Below, in pieces: positions 8,469 through 16,224 of a stretch of 39,515 bases of DNA. The position numbers and the translations under genes are program-made. The notes beneath the pieces are model-generated. The model did not search any database. It saw nothing but the letters and a program-made list of their open reading frames with translations, and was not told the DNA's origin. The stretch is from a virus, in the IMG/VR virus record IMGVR_UViG_3300010354_000210, positions 1 to 39,515 of that record; one strand, written 5' to 3'. Within the stretch, counting starts at the first letter, position 1, and each line of letters opens with the position of its first letter.

Positions 8469-9015
8469 AACTGCTTAATGAAACCCTCTTCCAACTGTTT
8501 GTCGCAATACAAATATAAAGAAAATCTGAGTCATATGACATTTGACCTGCTAATCCATTTGAGTTTGAAGAAGTTGGTGGATTATGCAAAACGTTTGGAG
8601 AAACTCCTGTTGATGGAGTATTGTATGCATGAAAATCTACAATTTCTCCACCATATGTTGATTCATTAAAAATAACAGATGTTCCATTTGCAGCTGTAAA
8701 GTCTGATGGTGCCAATTTAACACCATTTACAAATACATCTAAAAATCCTACAGTATAGTTTAAGGTAAAAGTATCTGTATTTGCGATCGCAACCGTAGAA
8801 GAAGTATTTCTTAAAACACTACCGGATGCCCAAGTAACTCCAATACCAGTGGATTGTAAATATTGCCCACTCTGACCAGTTGTAGAACCAGAGCTAATTG
8901 ATGTAACAGTGGTAATACCAACAATGTTTACGCCACCAGTTACATTTAAAGCGGATATGGAAGATGATATTCCTACATTTAATTTTGGTAATCTTCCACT
9001 AATAAGTTTTGCCAT
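8464..9015 (-). CDS. Small fibre-like structural protein sharing a module with the S74 fibre
   Basis: This is a 183-aa protein. Residues 1-60 begin MAKLISGRLPKLNVGISSS and are fibre-shaft-like. Around residues 50-70 QYLQSTGIGVTWASG resembles YVLKNVGTGVSWAS of the 1750-aa fibre. Residues about 80-145 hold LNYTVGFLDVFVNGVKLAPS, then FTAANGT and VDFHAYNTPSTGV, clearly paralogous to residues about 1520-1590 of the S74 fibre. The C-terminus (LAGQMSYDSDFLYICIATNS, then WKR) is the GDMYYD-YLYICTATNTWKR-type motif seen at the ends of many phage fibre and capsid-associated proteins. The ATG is preceded by GGGAGAG. It lies between the 113-aa and S74 genes and probably belongs to the same appendage. Confidence 0.8.
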   Translation of the reverse strand: MAKLISGRLPKLNVGISSSISALNVTGGVNIVGITTVTSISSGSTTGQSGQYLQSTGIGVTWASGSVLRNTSSTVAIANTDTFTLNYTVGFLDVFVNGVKLAPSDFTAANGTSVIFNESTYGGEIVDFHAYNTPSTGVSPNVLHNPPTSSNSNGLAGQMSYDSDFLYICIATNSWKRVSLSSF

Positions 9016-9034
9016 TTCTTATTTCACTCTCCCA

Positions 9035-9376
9035 TCACTTCAGTGTTTCAATCACACTTACTGTAAATTTCAAATTAGTTCCATTGCTTCCAGATATTTG
9101 CAATACATCATTAGATTCTAATACCAATTTTCCATCAAGAAAACTTGCAGCGTCATTTGCTGGAATTGTAAAATCTTTTACAATTTCTGTAGTAACAGCA
9201 GTTCCAGCTACGGTTCTTTTGTGAGAAAAAGTTACGGTTTCTGGTTGAGTGCTTGTGTTTGCAACTTGTGCTAAAAGTACAACTCCAGCATATCCAATTG
9301 GAGCTGTATAAATTCCAACAGTGCTTGTCGGTACAACTTGAGTAACTGTTTTAAATACGTTTAATGCTAATGCCAT
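9035..9376 (-). CDS. Small beta-rich virion protein, conserved in marine phages
   Basis: This is a 113-aa protein starting MALALNVFKTVTQVVPTST. Alternating hydrophobic strands and a C-terminal segment of the form PANDAASFLDGKLVLE then SNDVLQISGS point to a small beta-sandwich. I recognise the C-terminal pattern from small hypothetical proteins in many marine phage tail regions, but cannot name a family. There is no signal peptide, membrane segment or Cys. A GGAGG lies about 13 bases upstream of the ATG and overlaps the end of the 525-aa gene, which suggests coupled translation. Its place between two fibre-type genes suggests an appendage or decoration subunit (inference). Confidence 0.75.
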   Translation of the reverse strand: MALALNVFKTVTQVVPTSTVGIYTAPIGYAGVVLLAQVANTSTQPETVTFSHKRTVAGTAVTTEIVKDFTIPANDAASFLDGKLVLESNDVLQISGSNGTNLKFTVSVIETLK

Positions 9377-9385
9377 GACTTTAAA

Positions 9386-10963
9386 TTAACCTCCTAGTGC
9401 TAAGATGTAAGGTGTTACGTTTGCAAGAACACTCTTCTGATAAAAATTACCATATACTGTTCCAGTATTTTGATTGATGACTACACCATCACCAATTCTA
9501 AAGTTTCCAGATTGATCCGTGCTTGTGTATACAACCAATCCACCATTTCTCATATCAACTTCATTTGCTTGAATTGCAACACCACCTTGAGCAGGGAGAG
9601 CAGAACTAATATCAGTTCCCGAACCAATATATTCGAATGCGTGACCAGATGCAAGAATTCTACTCTGCTTAAATATTGGAACGGTTGTTCCAACTCCAAC
9701 AGCATAAGGTAATTGTTCCGCAATTGTAAATGTACATATTCCCGCATGAGGTAAAGTGCATCTTTCAATTGCATAATATTTTGGTTTAACTGTTAGTGCT
9801 ATTGTGGCAGTATTAATTCCAACATCAGGTGCGGATACTGTGACTGTTGGGGCAGTTTCAAATCCTCTTCCGCTTGAAATTAAATTTATTTCATTAAGAG
9901 ATCCACTTGAAATGTCTGCGGTCGCTTGAGCTGTAATTCCCCATGGAGTTTCTGGATCGCTGATTGTAATTGTTGGAGCATTAAAATAACCCGATCCATA
10001 ATTTGTTATCGATACAGTTTCAACTTCATAATATAATTTTTCAAAATAAACTACTTGACCATCAAATAACCTTGTTGTACCGACACCAGAAATTGTAAAT
10101 GATGTTTCTCCGGCATCGGCATTTGATGTAACAATTCCCGTCAACACAGTATTACTTACACCATCTGCAACTAAACCATAATTCCCAAAAGATGAATTTG
10201 AGTTTGTTAAATCACATGCTCCACCAGATCCACAATAAACTGCAATGTCATCACAAATAGTGAATAATGACACTAATTGAGCATAACCACCATTTGTAAT
10301 TGAAACTCCTATACCACCCTGATTATATTGAGTATAAGAGTCTAAAACCATGCTTTTTAAATTACCAGATGCATGGTTACCATTTACGCGCATTCCAATA
10401 CTATTTGGAATAAAATTGGTACAGTTTTGAATATATGGAGATTGAGTTATATTACCAGCACCAGCAGGATTAAATGCAATTACTGCTGCAGTACTCGCGG
10501 CACCAGTAAATGACATTTCTGCAATATAATTACCATTCGTAACATAAAATAAATCATCAGATGTATTTTGTGGAGATATTGATACTTCTCTTAAACTACT
10601 CCCAACAATACTCACTTGCTCCGGAAGATTTATTGGATTATTTTCAATATAATTTCCTGGTGACACTTTAATAACCGTACCGGTAGATGCAATTGCCACT
10701 GCAGCAGCGATAGTTGCTTTTGCATCTCCTAGTTTTTTTCCAGTATTATCATCACTTCCGTCAACAGTTACATATAAAACATTGGTTACTGTTGCGCCAA
10801 TGCCCAATGATACGATGTCAGTACCAATACCCGTTCTTTCTCTACGGGTATAAAGTTCTGCATCGAAAGTATTAAGGCCAAGTTCCCCCAGTTGCAAATC
10901 AGCAACTGTTGGTCTTTTCCCAGGAACGGAAGACCGTTTTATTCTAATATTCGGATTTGCCAT
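9386..10963 (-). CDS. Fibre/appendage protein with pectin-lyase-like beta-helix and GYG repeats
   Basis: This is a 525-aa protein. Residues 5-42 (IKRSSVPGKRPTVADLQLGE, then LGLNTFDAELY) form the short N-terminal motif common to marine phage fibres, related to the tropism-determinant-type N-terminus and also present in the 471-aa fibre. Residues about 63-115 (YVTVDGSDDNTGKKLGDAKA then TVIKVSPGNYIENNPI) are the usual entry into a parallel beta-helix of the DUF1565/pectin-lyase type, which continues to about residue 275. Residues 318-385 hold two glycine-rich repeats, YGSGYFNAPTITISDP and SGRGFETAPTVTVSAP, a module also found in gp7, gp8, gp14 and the 2490-aa protein. No catalytic residues can be assigned, so a binding or scaffold role is as likely as enzymatic activity. 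A strong GTGGAGG Shine-Dalgarno lies close to the ATG. Confidence 0.85.
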   Translation of the reverse strand: MANPNIRIKRSSVPGKRPTVADLQLGELGLNTFDAELYTRRERTGIGTDIVSLGIGATVTNVLYVTVDGSDDNTGKKLGDAKATIAAAVAIASTGTVIKVSPGNYIENNPINLPEQVSIVGSSLREVSISPQNTSDDLFYVTNGNYIAEMSFTGAASTAAVIAFNPAGAGNITQSPYIQNCTNFIPNSIGMRVNGNHASGNLKSMVLDSYTQYNQGGIGVSITNGGYAQLVSLFTICDDIAVYCGSGGACDLTNSNSSFGNYGLVADGVSNTVLTGIVTSNADAGETSFTISGVGTTRLFDGQVVYFEKLYYEVETVSITNYGSGYFNAPTITISDPETPWGITAQATADISSGSLNEINLISSGRGFETAPTVTVSAPDVGINTATIALTVKPKYYAIERCTLPHAGICTFTIAEQLPYAVGVGTTVPIFKQSRILASGHAFEYIGSGTDISSALPAQGGVAIQANEVDMRNGGLVVYTSTDQSGNFRIGDGVVINQNTGTVYGNFYQKSVLANVTPYILALGG

Positions 10964-10994
10964 TCAACCTCCACATGTTCGGTATGTACCGTAG

Positions 10995-11014
10995 ATGCCG
11001 ATATATATCGGCAT
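10995..11014 (-). other. Perfect 20-base palindrome in the leader of the 525-aa gene
   Basis: ATGCCGATAT is followed directly by its reverse complement. A second small hairpin (CGGT-4-ACCG, 10980-10991) lies between it and the Shine-Dalgarno of the 525-aa gene. No T-tract follows, so it is not an intrinsic terminator. It would sit in the 5' leader of a transcript from the candidate promoter at 11034, as an mRNA-stabilising stem or a dimeric protein-binding site. Confidence 0.6.
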
Positions 11015-11033
11015 ATCTATTAGTCATTAAGTA

Positions 11034-11041
11034 TATTTATT
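11034..11041 (-). promoter_or_regulatory. Candidate late promoter AATAAATA for the 525-aa gene
   Basis: It matches TATAAATA at 7 of 8 positions and begins at the last base of the TGA stop of the 63-aa gene (TG-AATAAATA). The ATG is about 70 bases downstream, with the palindromic leader in between. Confidence 0.5.
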
Positions 11042-11232
11042 CAATTATAATGTTCTGAATTTTCAGTATTTTGAAAATCTAGTTCATATTTTTTAATTTT
11101 TTCCTCTAACTCAACTATTTTTGTAAGTGCTTGTTCCAGTTTAGTTTCTGCAACAACAAGTTGTGTAAATAAATCCATTGTCTTTTTTTGATAAGTATTC
11201 AAAAGATACTTCAAATCATTTTCAGTTGCCAT
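11041..11232 (-). CDS. Small coiled-coil protein
   Basis: This is a 63-aa, highly charged protein. Residues about 18-52 (LFTQLVVAETKLEQALTKIV, then ELEEKIKKYEL) have heptad spacing of Leu, Ile and Val, giving a confident coiled-coil call. It contains no Cys, signal or membrane segment. It lies between two fibre genes and has an ATG nine bases after the stop of the 471-aa gene. Small coiled-coil proteins in this position may help fibres trimerise or assemble, but nothing here proves it. I do not recognise a named family. Confidence 0.65.
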   Translation of the reverse strand: MATENDLKYLLNTYQKKTMDLFTQLVVAETKLEQALTKIVELEEKIKKYELDFQNTENSEHYN

Positions 11233-11241
11233 TATTTAAAA

Positions 11242-12657
11242 TCAGAAAGTTCCGCAGTCGATAGTTATATTGATAAGATTTCTTGTAGAACCAGTGCAAG
11301 AAATTACTTGTGAAGATCCAGCACAATCGTTAACATAGAGTGATCCAATTTCTACACTTGCATATCCAGAAGCAGATAATACACCAGAAGATTCTGAAAC
11401 TTGTGAAGCAAGAACAATTCTTGATGCACTATCATCCCAATAAACAGCTGCCTTTTTAGCAGATCCGTCAAAATAGTTTAAAAGTAAACCAAGATCAAGA
11501 TCAAGATCTGTTGATGGTGCAGAACCATTTACAAGACCAACTTCAATCAGAGCATCTTCAACAGTCAATGTTTGAGTATTGACTTGCGTTGTTGATCCGT
11601 TAACAAATAAGTCTCCACCAATGGTTAAATTACCGCTAATACTTCCAGTTGTTGCGGTAACTACGCCAGTAACTACAACCCCTGATGGATTTGTATCAAA
11701 AGCAGCGGCATCAACTTCACCAGTTAAGTTACCAGTTAAATTGCCAGAAAATCCGCCAGCAGAAGTGGTTATACCAGAAACATATAGATTATTCTCAAAA
11801 GTAGCATTTGTTCCGGCAAATCCAATAACTTTATTTCCTCCAGAATTATTAATTTGACTTGCACCAATAGTGCCCTGGAACGCTACGTTTCCACTGTTAT
11901 CATAAACAAAAAATGCATTGGTTCCATTTGCAGACTTATAATATCCACTGCTTGGACTAAAAGAATTTGCCGTTACAATTCCGGCAAATGAACCAGATTT
12001 CCATTTTTTGGATGCATTTCCAATGGTATAAGTATCATCGGTTGTCGGAATTAATCCAGATGCAAATTCTCCACCGACTACAACATTATCTCCCTCTGTA
12101 TCTCCAAGACCAATTGTTCCTCCACGGAAAGTTACAACACCAACAAATTCGGAATATCCTTGTACATTTAAATTTTGACCAATTGTTACATTCTTATTAA
12201 CTCCAAGACCACCATCAATTTGCACTGAACCACTGTTAGCATTTCCAAGTTCGTTATCTGTCGTATCAGTAAAGTTTACTATACCGCTAAAAGATGCACT
12301 TGATGCTGGGTCTGTCCAACTTAAATTACCTGCACCATCATTTGACAGAACATAACCGGCACTTCCTTGAGATCCTGGGAGATAATAAGTAACAATCCCA
12401 GCAAGAGAAGCAGGAGATGCAAGAGTTATAAAACTTGAACCATTATCAGATGCTTCTACAAGATTAACACCACTACCAGTTGTTGAAGTTCCCTTAGTCC
12501 AATATCTATGAGAACCAACAAACTTATTGGTTGCAGTATCTGAAGTTAAACCAACGTATAAATCATAACTATCAGTTGTAAATCCGGGTTCTCCGGCTTG
12601 CAACCCAGGAAGATTAGCTAATAATCCTCTCTTAAACTGAATAACTGGCGCAACCAT
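11242..12657 (-). CDS. Tail fibre protein
   Basis: This is a 471-aa protein. The N-terminus (IQFKRGLLANLPGLQAGEPG, then FTTDSYDLYVG) is the fibre N-terminal motif also seen in the 525-aa protein and probably docks to the virion. The shaft contains GSAGYVLSNDGAGNLSW (about 100-115), a GLIPTTDDTYTIGNASKKWK segment (about 195-215) typical of phage fibre shafts, and FSGNLTGNLTGEVDAAAFDT (about 300-320), which is shared with the S74 fibre. Residues about 335-365 (GDLFVNGSTTQVNTQTLTVE) match the GDLFVDG module of the S74 fibre. The C-terminus (NLINITIDCGTF) resembles that of the next small protein (DNKIDLDAGTF). No chaperone or enzymatic domain is visible. There is no good Shine-Dalgarno, and the upstream gap is AT-rich with a weak ACTAAATA. 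Confidence 0.85.
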   Translation of the reverse strand: MVAPVIQFKRGLLANLPGLQAGEPGFTTDSYDLYVGLTSDTATNKFVGSHRYWTKGTSTTGSGVNLVEASDNGSSFITLASPASLAGIVTYYLPGSQGSAGYVLSNDGAGNLSWTDPASSASFSGIVNFTDTTDNELGNANSGSVQIDGGLGVNKNVTIGQNLNVQGYSEFVGVVTFRGGTIGLGDTEGDNVVVGGEFASGLIPTTDDTYTIGNASKKWKSGSFAGIVTANSFSPSSGYYKSANGTNAFFVYDNSGNVAFQGTIGASQINNSGGNKVIGFAGTNATFENNLYVSGITTSAGGFSGNLTGNLTGEVDAAAFDTNPSGVVVTGVVTATTGSISGNLTIGGDLFVNGSTTQVNTQTLTVEDALIEVGLVNGSAPSTDLDLDLGLLLNYFDGSAKKAAVYWDDSASRIVLASQVSESSGVLSASGYASVEIGSLYVNDCAGSSQVISCTGSTRNLINITIDCGTF

Positions 12658-12690
12658 AGTTATTTTGTATTTTACTTATTTTATTTAGTT

Positions 12691-13002
12691 TTAAAATGTT
12701 CCAGCGTCCAAATCAATTTTATTATCAAGATCAATATCCATACGATTAAGAAATGCTGTAGCATAACCGACAAGTCCTGGTTGATTGGTTTCAGTTGAAG
12801 CGGCCGAGTTTAAAACGACATCTGGATTAACAAGTTTATATTTTTGTGTTGATGCATCATAAACCAAAACATATTGATCTTTATTACCCAGATCAGTTGC
12901 ACTAACATCGCTGAGATCTGAAAGTCTATCAGCCACAATAGTCCTCTCTACAGATACCGTGAATGAATTTGCACCATCCATACTAACAGAATAATCTGCC
13001 AT
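12691..13002 (-). CDS. Small fibre-associated structural protein
   Basis: This is a 103-aa protein starting MADYSVSMDGANSFTVSVER. Residues about 28-62 (LSDLSDVSATDLGNKDQYVL, then VYDASTQKY) match the NDLSDVTLTSSSNGQLLVYN segment near the end of the 1750-aa fibre, a motif common in phage fibre tips. The C-terminus LDNKIDLDAGTF resembles the end of the following 471-aa fibre. It is acidic, with no Cys and no membrane segment. Its role is probably as a fibre or appendage component, but this is inferred from shared motifs and position only. Confidence 0.75.
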   Translation of the reverse strand: MADYSVSMDGANSFTVSVERTIVADRLSDLSDVSATDLGNKDQYVLVYDASTQKYKLVNPDVVLNSAASTETNQPGLVGYATAFLNRMDIDLDNKIDLDAGTF

Positions 13003-13024
13003 AGGAATACTCGCTATTTAAAAA

Positions 13025-13032
13025 TATTTATG
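13025..13032 (-). promoter_or_regulatory. Candidate late promoter CATAAATA for the 103-aa gene
   Basis: It matches the late consensus at 7 of 8 positions. It overlaps the TAA stop of the 107-aa gene (ACA-TAA-ATA) and lies 22 bases upstream of the ATG at 13002. The arrangement is identical to that before gp8. Confidence 0.6.
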
Positions 13033-13351
13033 TAACGAGTGCCATTCCCTCAATAACTCTTGTTTTTTTGCTGGTATTATTATTTGTTATCACAATATTG
13101 TAATAATAACGACCCATATCCAATTCACTTGTCACACTATTTCCCATCGATATTGTCACCTTTCCAGTTGCTACAACTAATGAAGATGAAAATGTGGAAA
13201 TTCCCGTTGTTGCTTCTGGAAATTTTCGTAATGTAGATAATGCACTTGTATCAGTCAAATTATATGGAGTTCCATCTGGATTGGTAATAGTAAATGTTGC
13301 AAAGTAATCTGCACCCTTTTCGATTACTATATTTACTGCTGGTACTGCCAT
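13028..13351 (-). CDS. Small beta-sandwich structural protein
   Basis: This is a 107-aa protein. Alternating beta strands (VNIVIEKGADYFATFTITNP, PYNLTDTSALSTLRKF, MGRYYYNIVIT, TRVIEGMALV) suggest a BppU-N or Ig-like phage tail/baseplate sandwich, although I cannot assign a family with certainty. It is the first gene after gp16 and starts the insertion that separates the two terminase genes. No clear Shine-Dalgarno lies before the ATG. A conserved structural component is likely. Confidence 0.75.
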   Translation of the reverse strand: MAVPAVNIVIEKGADYFATFTITNPDGTPYNLTDTSALSTLRKFPEATTGISTFSSSLVVATGKVTISMGNSVTSELDMGRYYYNIVITNNNTSKKTRVIEGMALVT

Positions 13352-13364
13352 GGTACTTTTTTAA

Positions 13365-13799
13365 CTATTTATTATCCGATCCCAATCCATCCTTTAAAAG
13401 TTTGGAAAGTTCTGCAGTTGATCCGACAAACAGTGCATTTGTAACATTTGTTGGACCACGAACTTGTTTGGTCTCTTCAATATCTTTAAGTTTCTTTTGG
13501 AGATCCATTAACTTATCAGTTGCATCCGAAACATTTTTAATTAATTGACCAGCAACTTCATAAGCTCTAGGCATTTCACTTTCTTGTGCAAGTTCTAAAA
13601 TGCCGTTGATCGCTTCTTGTCCTTTCTCAATAATAGAATACAAATTTCCTCTAGTGTATTCATAGTCTTTTTTAATATCTTCAACCGAAGATGAAATTGA
13701 TTCGATTTTTGTCTCGACAGTTTCCGACTTTGATTCGACTATTTCTCCAGAAATATCAAAAGTCTCGTTTAATTTGTCGAATTTCTTTGTCATTTTCAT
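13365..13799 (-). CDS. 16: Small terminase subunit gp16
   Basis: This is a 144-aa protein (T4 gp16 is 164 aa). Small terminase recognises concatemeric phage DNA and regulates the gp17 motor-nuclease at the portal. Long helices dominate, as in the family. RAYEVAGQLIKNVSDATDKL (about 79-98) corresponds to the T4 RHMEVFATLMGQ segment. Near the C-terminus, NVTNALFVGSTAELSKLL (about 118-135) corresponds to T4 NIQNATVFMGSPTEL. The start overlaps the gp15 stop as ATGA, so translation is coupled. In T4 gene 17 follows directly; here it does not, and gp17 is not in the window. A second ATG two codons in is an alternative start. Confidence 0.88.
   Translation of the reverse strand: MKMTKKFDKLNETFDISGEIVESKSETVETKIESISSSVEDIKKDYEYTRGNLYSIIEKGQEAINGILELAQESEMPRAYEVAGQLIKNVSDATDKLMDLQKKLKDIEETKQVRGPTNVTNALFVGSTAELSKLLKDGLGSDNK
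13366..13373 (-). promoter_or_regulatory. Possible late promoter AATAAATA after gp16
   Basis: It matches at 7 of 8 positions and overlaps the TAG stop of gp16 (AAT-AAA-TAG). The ATG at 13351 is only 14 bases further on, which leaves almost no leader, so it may be a chance match in AT-rich sequence. Confidence 0.3.
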
Positions 13800-14797
13800 G
13801 ATCCACTAAATCCAAAATCGTCGCCAAGTTGTATCAATGCATTATCTGCAGTCGTAATTTTCTTAACTGCAGAACCGTTCACATGAGGTGCAATAACTGT
13901 GTTATCAGATCCTCTTGTAACTTTGAGTGTGTTTCCAGATATTGATTCTACATACATTTCTTCACTATCAATTACAATATATGTTGCTGCAGAAATGGAT
14001 GATGCATCAACAACATCTATAAAATTAGTAGTTGATAATGCATCAATATCTTGTGCAAGATTAGTTGTTACAGTACCAGTATAGTTCTTAGTTGCACGAG
14101 GTTCAACACTATAAGAAAGATCTCTTGATGGACTTGAAGATTGATCTCCACCAATATATCCGATAGTAACTTTTTTGATAATATCTTTGGATATATCTGC
14201 AACTGGGCCAAACAAGTATGTTTTGGCAGTAAATCTAAGAGTATAGTATAAAGATCTTCTAGTATTAAAATCACCTTCATATTCATCTCTCATCGTTATT
14301 CCTTCAAAGACAACTGGAATATCTCTTTTCTCTCCAATCGTTCTTACTAGATCAACTGATAATGTATATGCTGGTTGAAAATATGGCAAAATTTGTTCCA
14401 CAATTTGAAGCATATCATCATTTAATTTTGTATAGATTGCTAACTCAAAACTCATATTATATGGAACTGGCATATAAGTTTTTCTTGGTTTAGTTGTATC
14501 CGAAGCTAAACCAGAAAGAAATGTCTGAGTCGTTGTAACTTTTCTAGAAGGATCATAAGTTAAACCAGTAAATTCAAATGACATTCTTGGTAAAGAAATT
14601 TGAACTGGTTTGTTAAGATCGGGGACTTGTTCCAGTCTTGCTAAAAATTTCTGAGTGGGTCCATAAGCTAATGGAACCTTAATTATACTGGTTACATTAT
14701 CAGAATCATTTGTGTGTTTGATTGAAATATCATTGAACAGAGTACCAAACGCTACAATTGTACTCCTCAATATTTCGTGATAAAAATATTCAAACAT
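13796..14797 (-). CDS. 15: Tail sheath stabiliser and completion protein gp15
   Basis: This is a 333-aa protein (T4 gp15 is 272 aa). gp15 forms a hexameric ring capping the contractile sheath and joins the tail to the neck. The start MFEYFYHEILRSTIVAFGTL mirrors T4 MFGYFYNSSFRRYATLMGDL. DDMLQIVEQILPYFQP (about 128-143) is nearly identical to T4 DDMFQIVEQILPYFQP. Residues about 245-320 are a C-terminal extension holding VIDSEEMYVESISGNTLKVT, then RG and HVNGSAVKKI. This module is also found in the gp7-like and 2490-aa proteins. It follows gp14 with a 46-base AT-rich gap and no clear Shine-Dalgarno, and overlaps gp16 by 4 bases. Confidence 0.93.
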   Translation of the reverse strand: MFEYFYHEILRSTIVAFGTLFNDISIKHTNDSDNVTSIIKVPLAYGPTQKFLARLEQVPDLNKPVQISLPRMSFEFTGLTYDPSRKVTTTQTFLSGLASDTTKPRKTYMPVPYNMSFELAIYTKLNDDMLQIVEQILPYFQPAYTLSVDLVRTIGEKRDIPVVFEGITMRDEYEGDFNTRRSLYYTLRFTAKTYLFGPVADISKDIIKKVTIGYIGGDQSSSPSRDLSYSVEPRATKNYTGTVTTNLAQDIDALSTTNFIDVVDASSISAATYIVIDSEEMYVESISGNTLKVTRGSDNTVIAPHVNGSAVKKITTADNALIQLGDDFGFSGS

Positions 14798-14843
14798 GTT
14801 AGCAATTGCTTATATAATCTATTTAACAAATAAAAATATTTAA

Positions 14844-16223
14844 TTAAGGAGTTCCAAATGGATTTGACTCAGAAAAGTCTACAATTTGGTCTGCTTCGAA
14901 CTCAATAGCATCATTTTGAGCGTATCTATCAACGTTATCATCAGTAGAATACGTTCTCAATTTATATGCTGCAGATGACCCGGCTCCAGTTATAACATCA
15001 CCATTGACAAAGTTTCCATTTATCTTATAAACATTAAGTTCTCCTGTGGGGGCATTCCAAGATTTAACTAATGCGGTTGTTCCACTAATACTTCCCGTAA
15101 CAATTTCTCCATGAATATAAGTGCCAACACCAGATGATGCTGGTGTTGCAATAGTAATAGTGGGTGCAACAGTATATCCAGCACCGGCATTTATAATTCT
15201 AATTGAAGTTACAACACCAACAGTATTGATATATGCTCTTGCTGTAGCATTAATACCGCCAGCTGGTGCCGCAGGAATAGTAACGATTGGTGGAGTTGCA
15301 TATCCACCGCCGCCACTTGTCACTGTGATTACCCCAACAACCCCATTACCAATTGCTGCCGTTGCTGCTGCACCAGCACCACCTCCACCAACAAATACAA
15401 CACCAGGAGCAACAGTATATCCATATCCGGGATTTATAAGTTCAACTCCTTGAATTTTATTTGATATTGTTCCGTTACAATCGACAATAGTATCAATGAA
15501 TGTTGCGACACCAACTGCTGTTAATCCACCAGATGGTGCAGAAGAAATTGCAACCTGAGGAAGAGAAGTGTAACCACGTCCTCGGTTTGTAACAGTAATT
15601 AAGCGTACAGCACCATTAAGTATTCCAGTAATTGCAGTTGCTGTAGTTCCAACTCCAACCAACTTTAATGTTTGCGTATATCCATCATTGAGAATATTAT
15701 CATCAATTTCATCAACATCAGTATTGAGTTCTTCATCCTCATATCTAAAGAGTTCACATTTCAACTCATAGACATAAGTTTTTTGTAATTGATAGAAAGG
15801 TTGTTCATGTTCTACAAATTTGATCTCAAACAATCTATCTCCAAGAGGAAACCAAATTAAGTCTCCTTCTTTTGGTCGTGTAGATAGTTCAACGTTGGGT
15901 TTATCTCTTATTAATGGTGTAATATAAGTTTCAAATCTTTCTCTTGAAATTGTAACTGTCAAATCTGTTAGTGGTTGGATACCAAATTTGGAAAGTATTG
16001 TTCCCTGTCCCTCATATCCATCATAAGTATTGACATAAGCTTCAATTGGAAGTGCTTGATTAAATTTTGATTCAATGACTTCTCTTATGACACTCTTTTT
16101 TGTAATATAACTTCTGGGGATATAATATATTTCAACTCCATACATGCGAAGTTGTTCGTTAATTAAATCTTGAATTAACGATTGTTCGGTTTTAGATCCT
16201 TGAAGAAAAAATGGATTAAGCAT
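14844..16223 (-). CDS. 14: Neck protein gp14 with glycine-rich repeat insertion
   Basis: This is a 459-aa protein (T4 gp14 is 256 aa). With gp13 it forms the neck that closes the packaged head and connects it to the tail. The ATG at 16223 is preferred: it sits one base after the gp13 stop (TAATATG), and MLNPFFLQGS is the usual cyanophage gp14 start. The frame could extend only through a TTG at 16232. The conserved core covers residues 1-170 (LINEQLRMYGVEIYYIPRSY; GQGTILSKFGIQ; GDLIWFPLGDRLFEIKFVEH). Residues about 205-370 are extra: four GYG-type repeats (RGRGYTSLPQVAIS, NPGYGYTVAPGVVF, SGGGGYATPPIVTI, NAGAGYTVAPTITI), which account for most of the excess length over T4. The gp14-type C-terminus (YAQNDAIEFEADQIVDFSES) is retained at the end, so the repeats are an internal insertion. 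Confidence 0.93.
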   Translation of the reverse strand: MLNPFFLQGSKTEQSLIQDLINEQLRMYGVEIYYIPRSYITKKSVIREVIESKFNQALPIEAYVNTYDGYEGQGTILSKFGIQPLTDLTVTISRERFETYITPLIRDKPNVELSTRPKEGDLIWFPLGDRLFEIKFVEHEQPFYQLQKTYVYELKCELFRYEDEELNTDVDEIDDNILNDGYTQTLKLVGVGTTATAITGILNGAVRLITVTNRGRGYTSLPQVAISSAPSGGLTAVGVATFIDTIVDCNGTISNKIQGVELINPGYGYTVAPGVVFVGGGGAGAAATAAIGNGVVGVITVTSGGGGYATPPIVTIPAAPAGGINATARAYINTVGVVTSIRIINAGAGYTVAPTITIATPASSGVGTYIHGEIVTGSISGTTALVKSWNAPTGELNVYKINGNFVNGDVITGAGSSAAYKLRTYSTDDNVDRYAQNDAIEFEADQIVDFSESNPFGTP

Positions 16224-16224
16224 A

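Noticed and set aside
8783-8790. GCGATCGC, the HIP1 octamer of many cyanobacteria
   Set aside because: It is a single copy within the 183-aa coding sequence, noticed only once. It says nothing reliable about host or transfer.
10995-11014. Palindrome as an intrinsic terminator of the 63-aa gene
   Set aside because: No T-tract follows on the minus strand, and the stem centre is AT-rich.
12660-12688. Late promoter ACTAAATA before the 471-aa fibre gene
   Set aside because: It has only 6 of 8 matches, in a gap that is almost entirely A and T, so it is too weak to list as a feature.
14798-14843. Promoter in the AT-rich gap before gp15
   Set aside because: Only partial TAAATA-like strings are present with no consensus octamer. 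The 10-base AGCAATTGCT palindrome there is too short to interpret.
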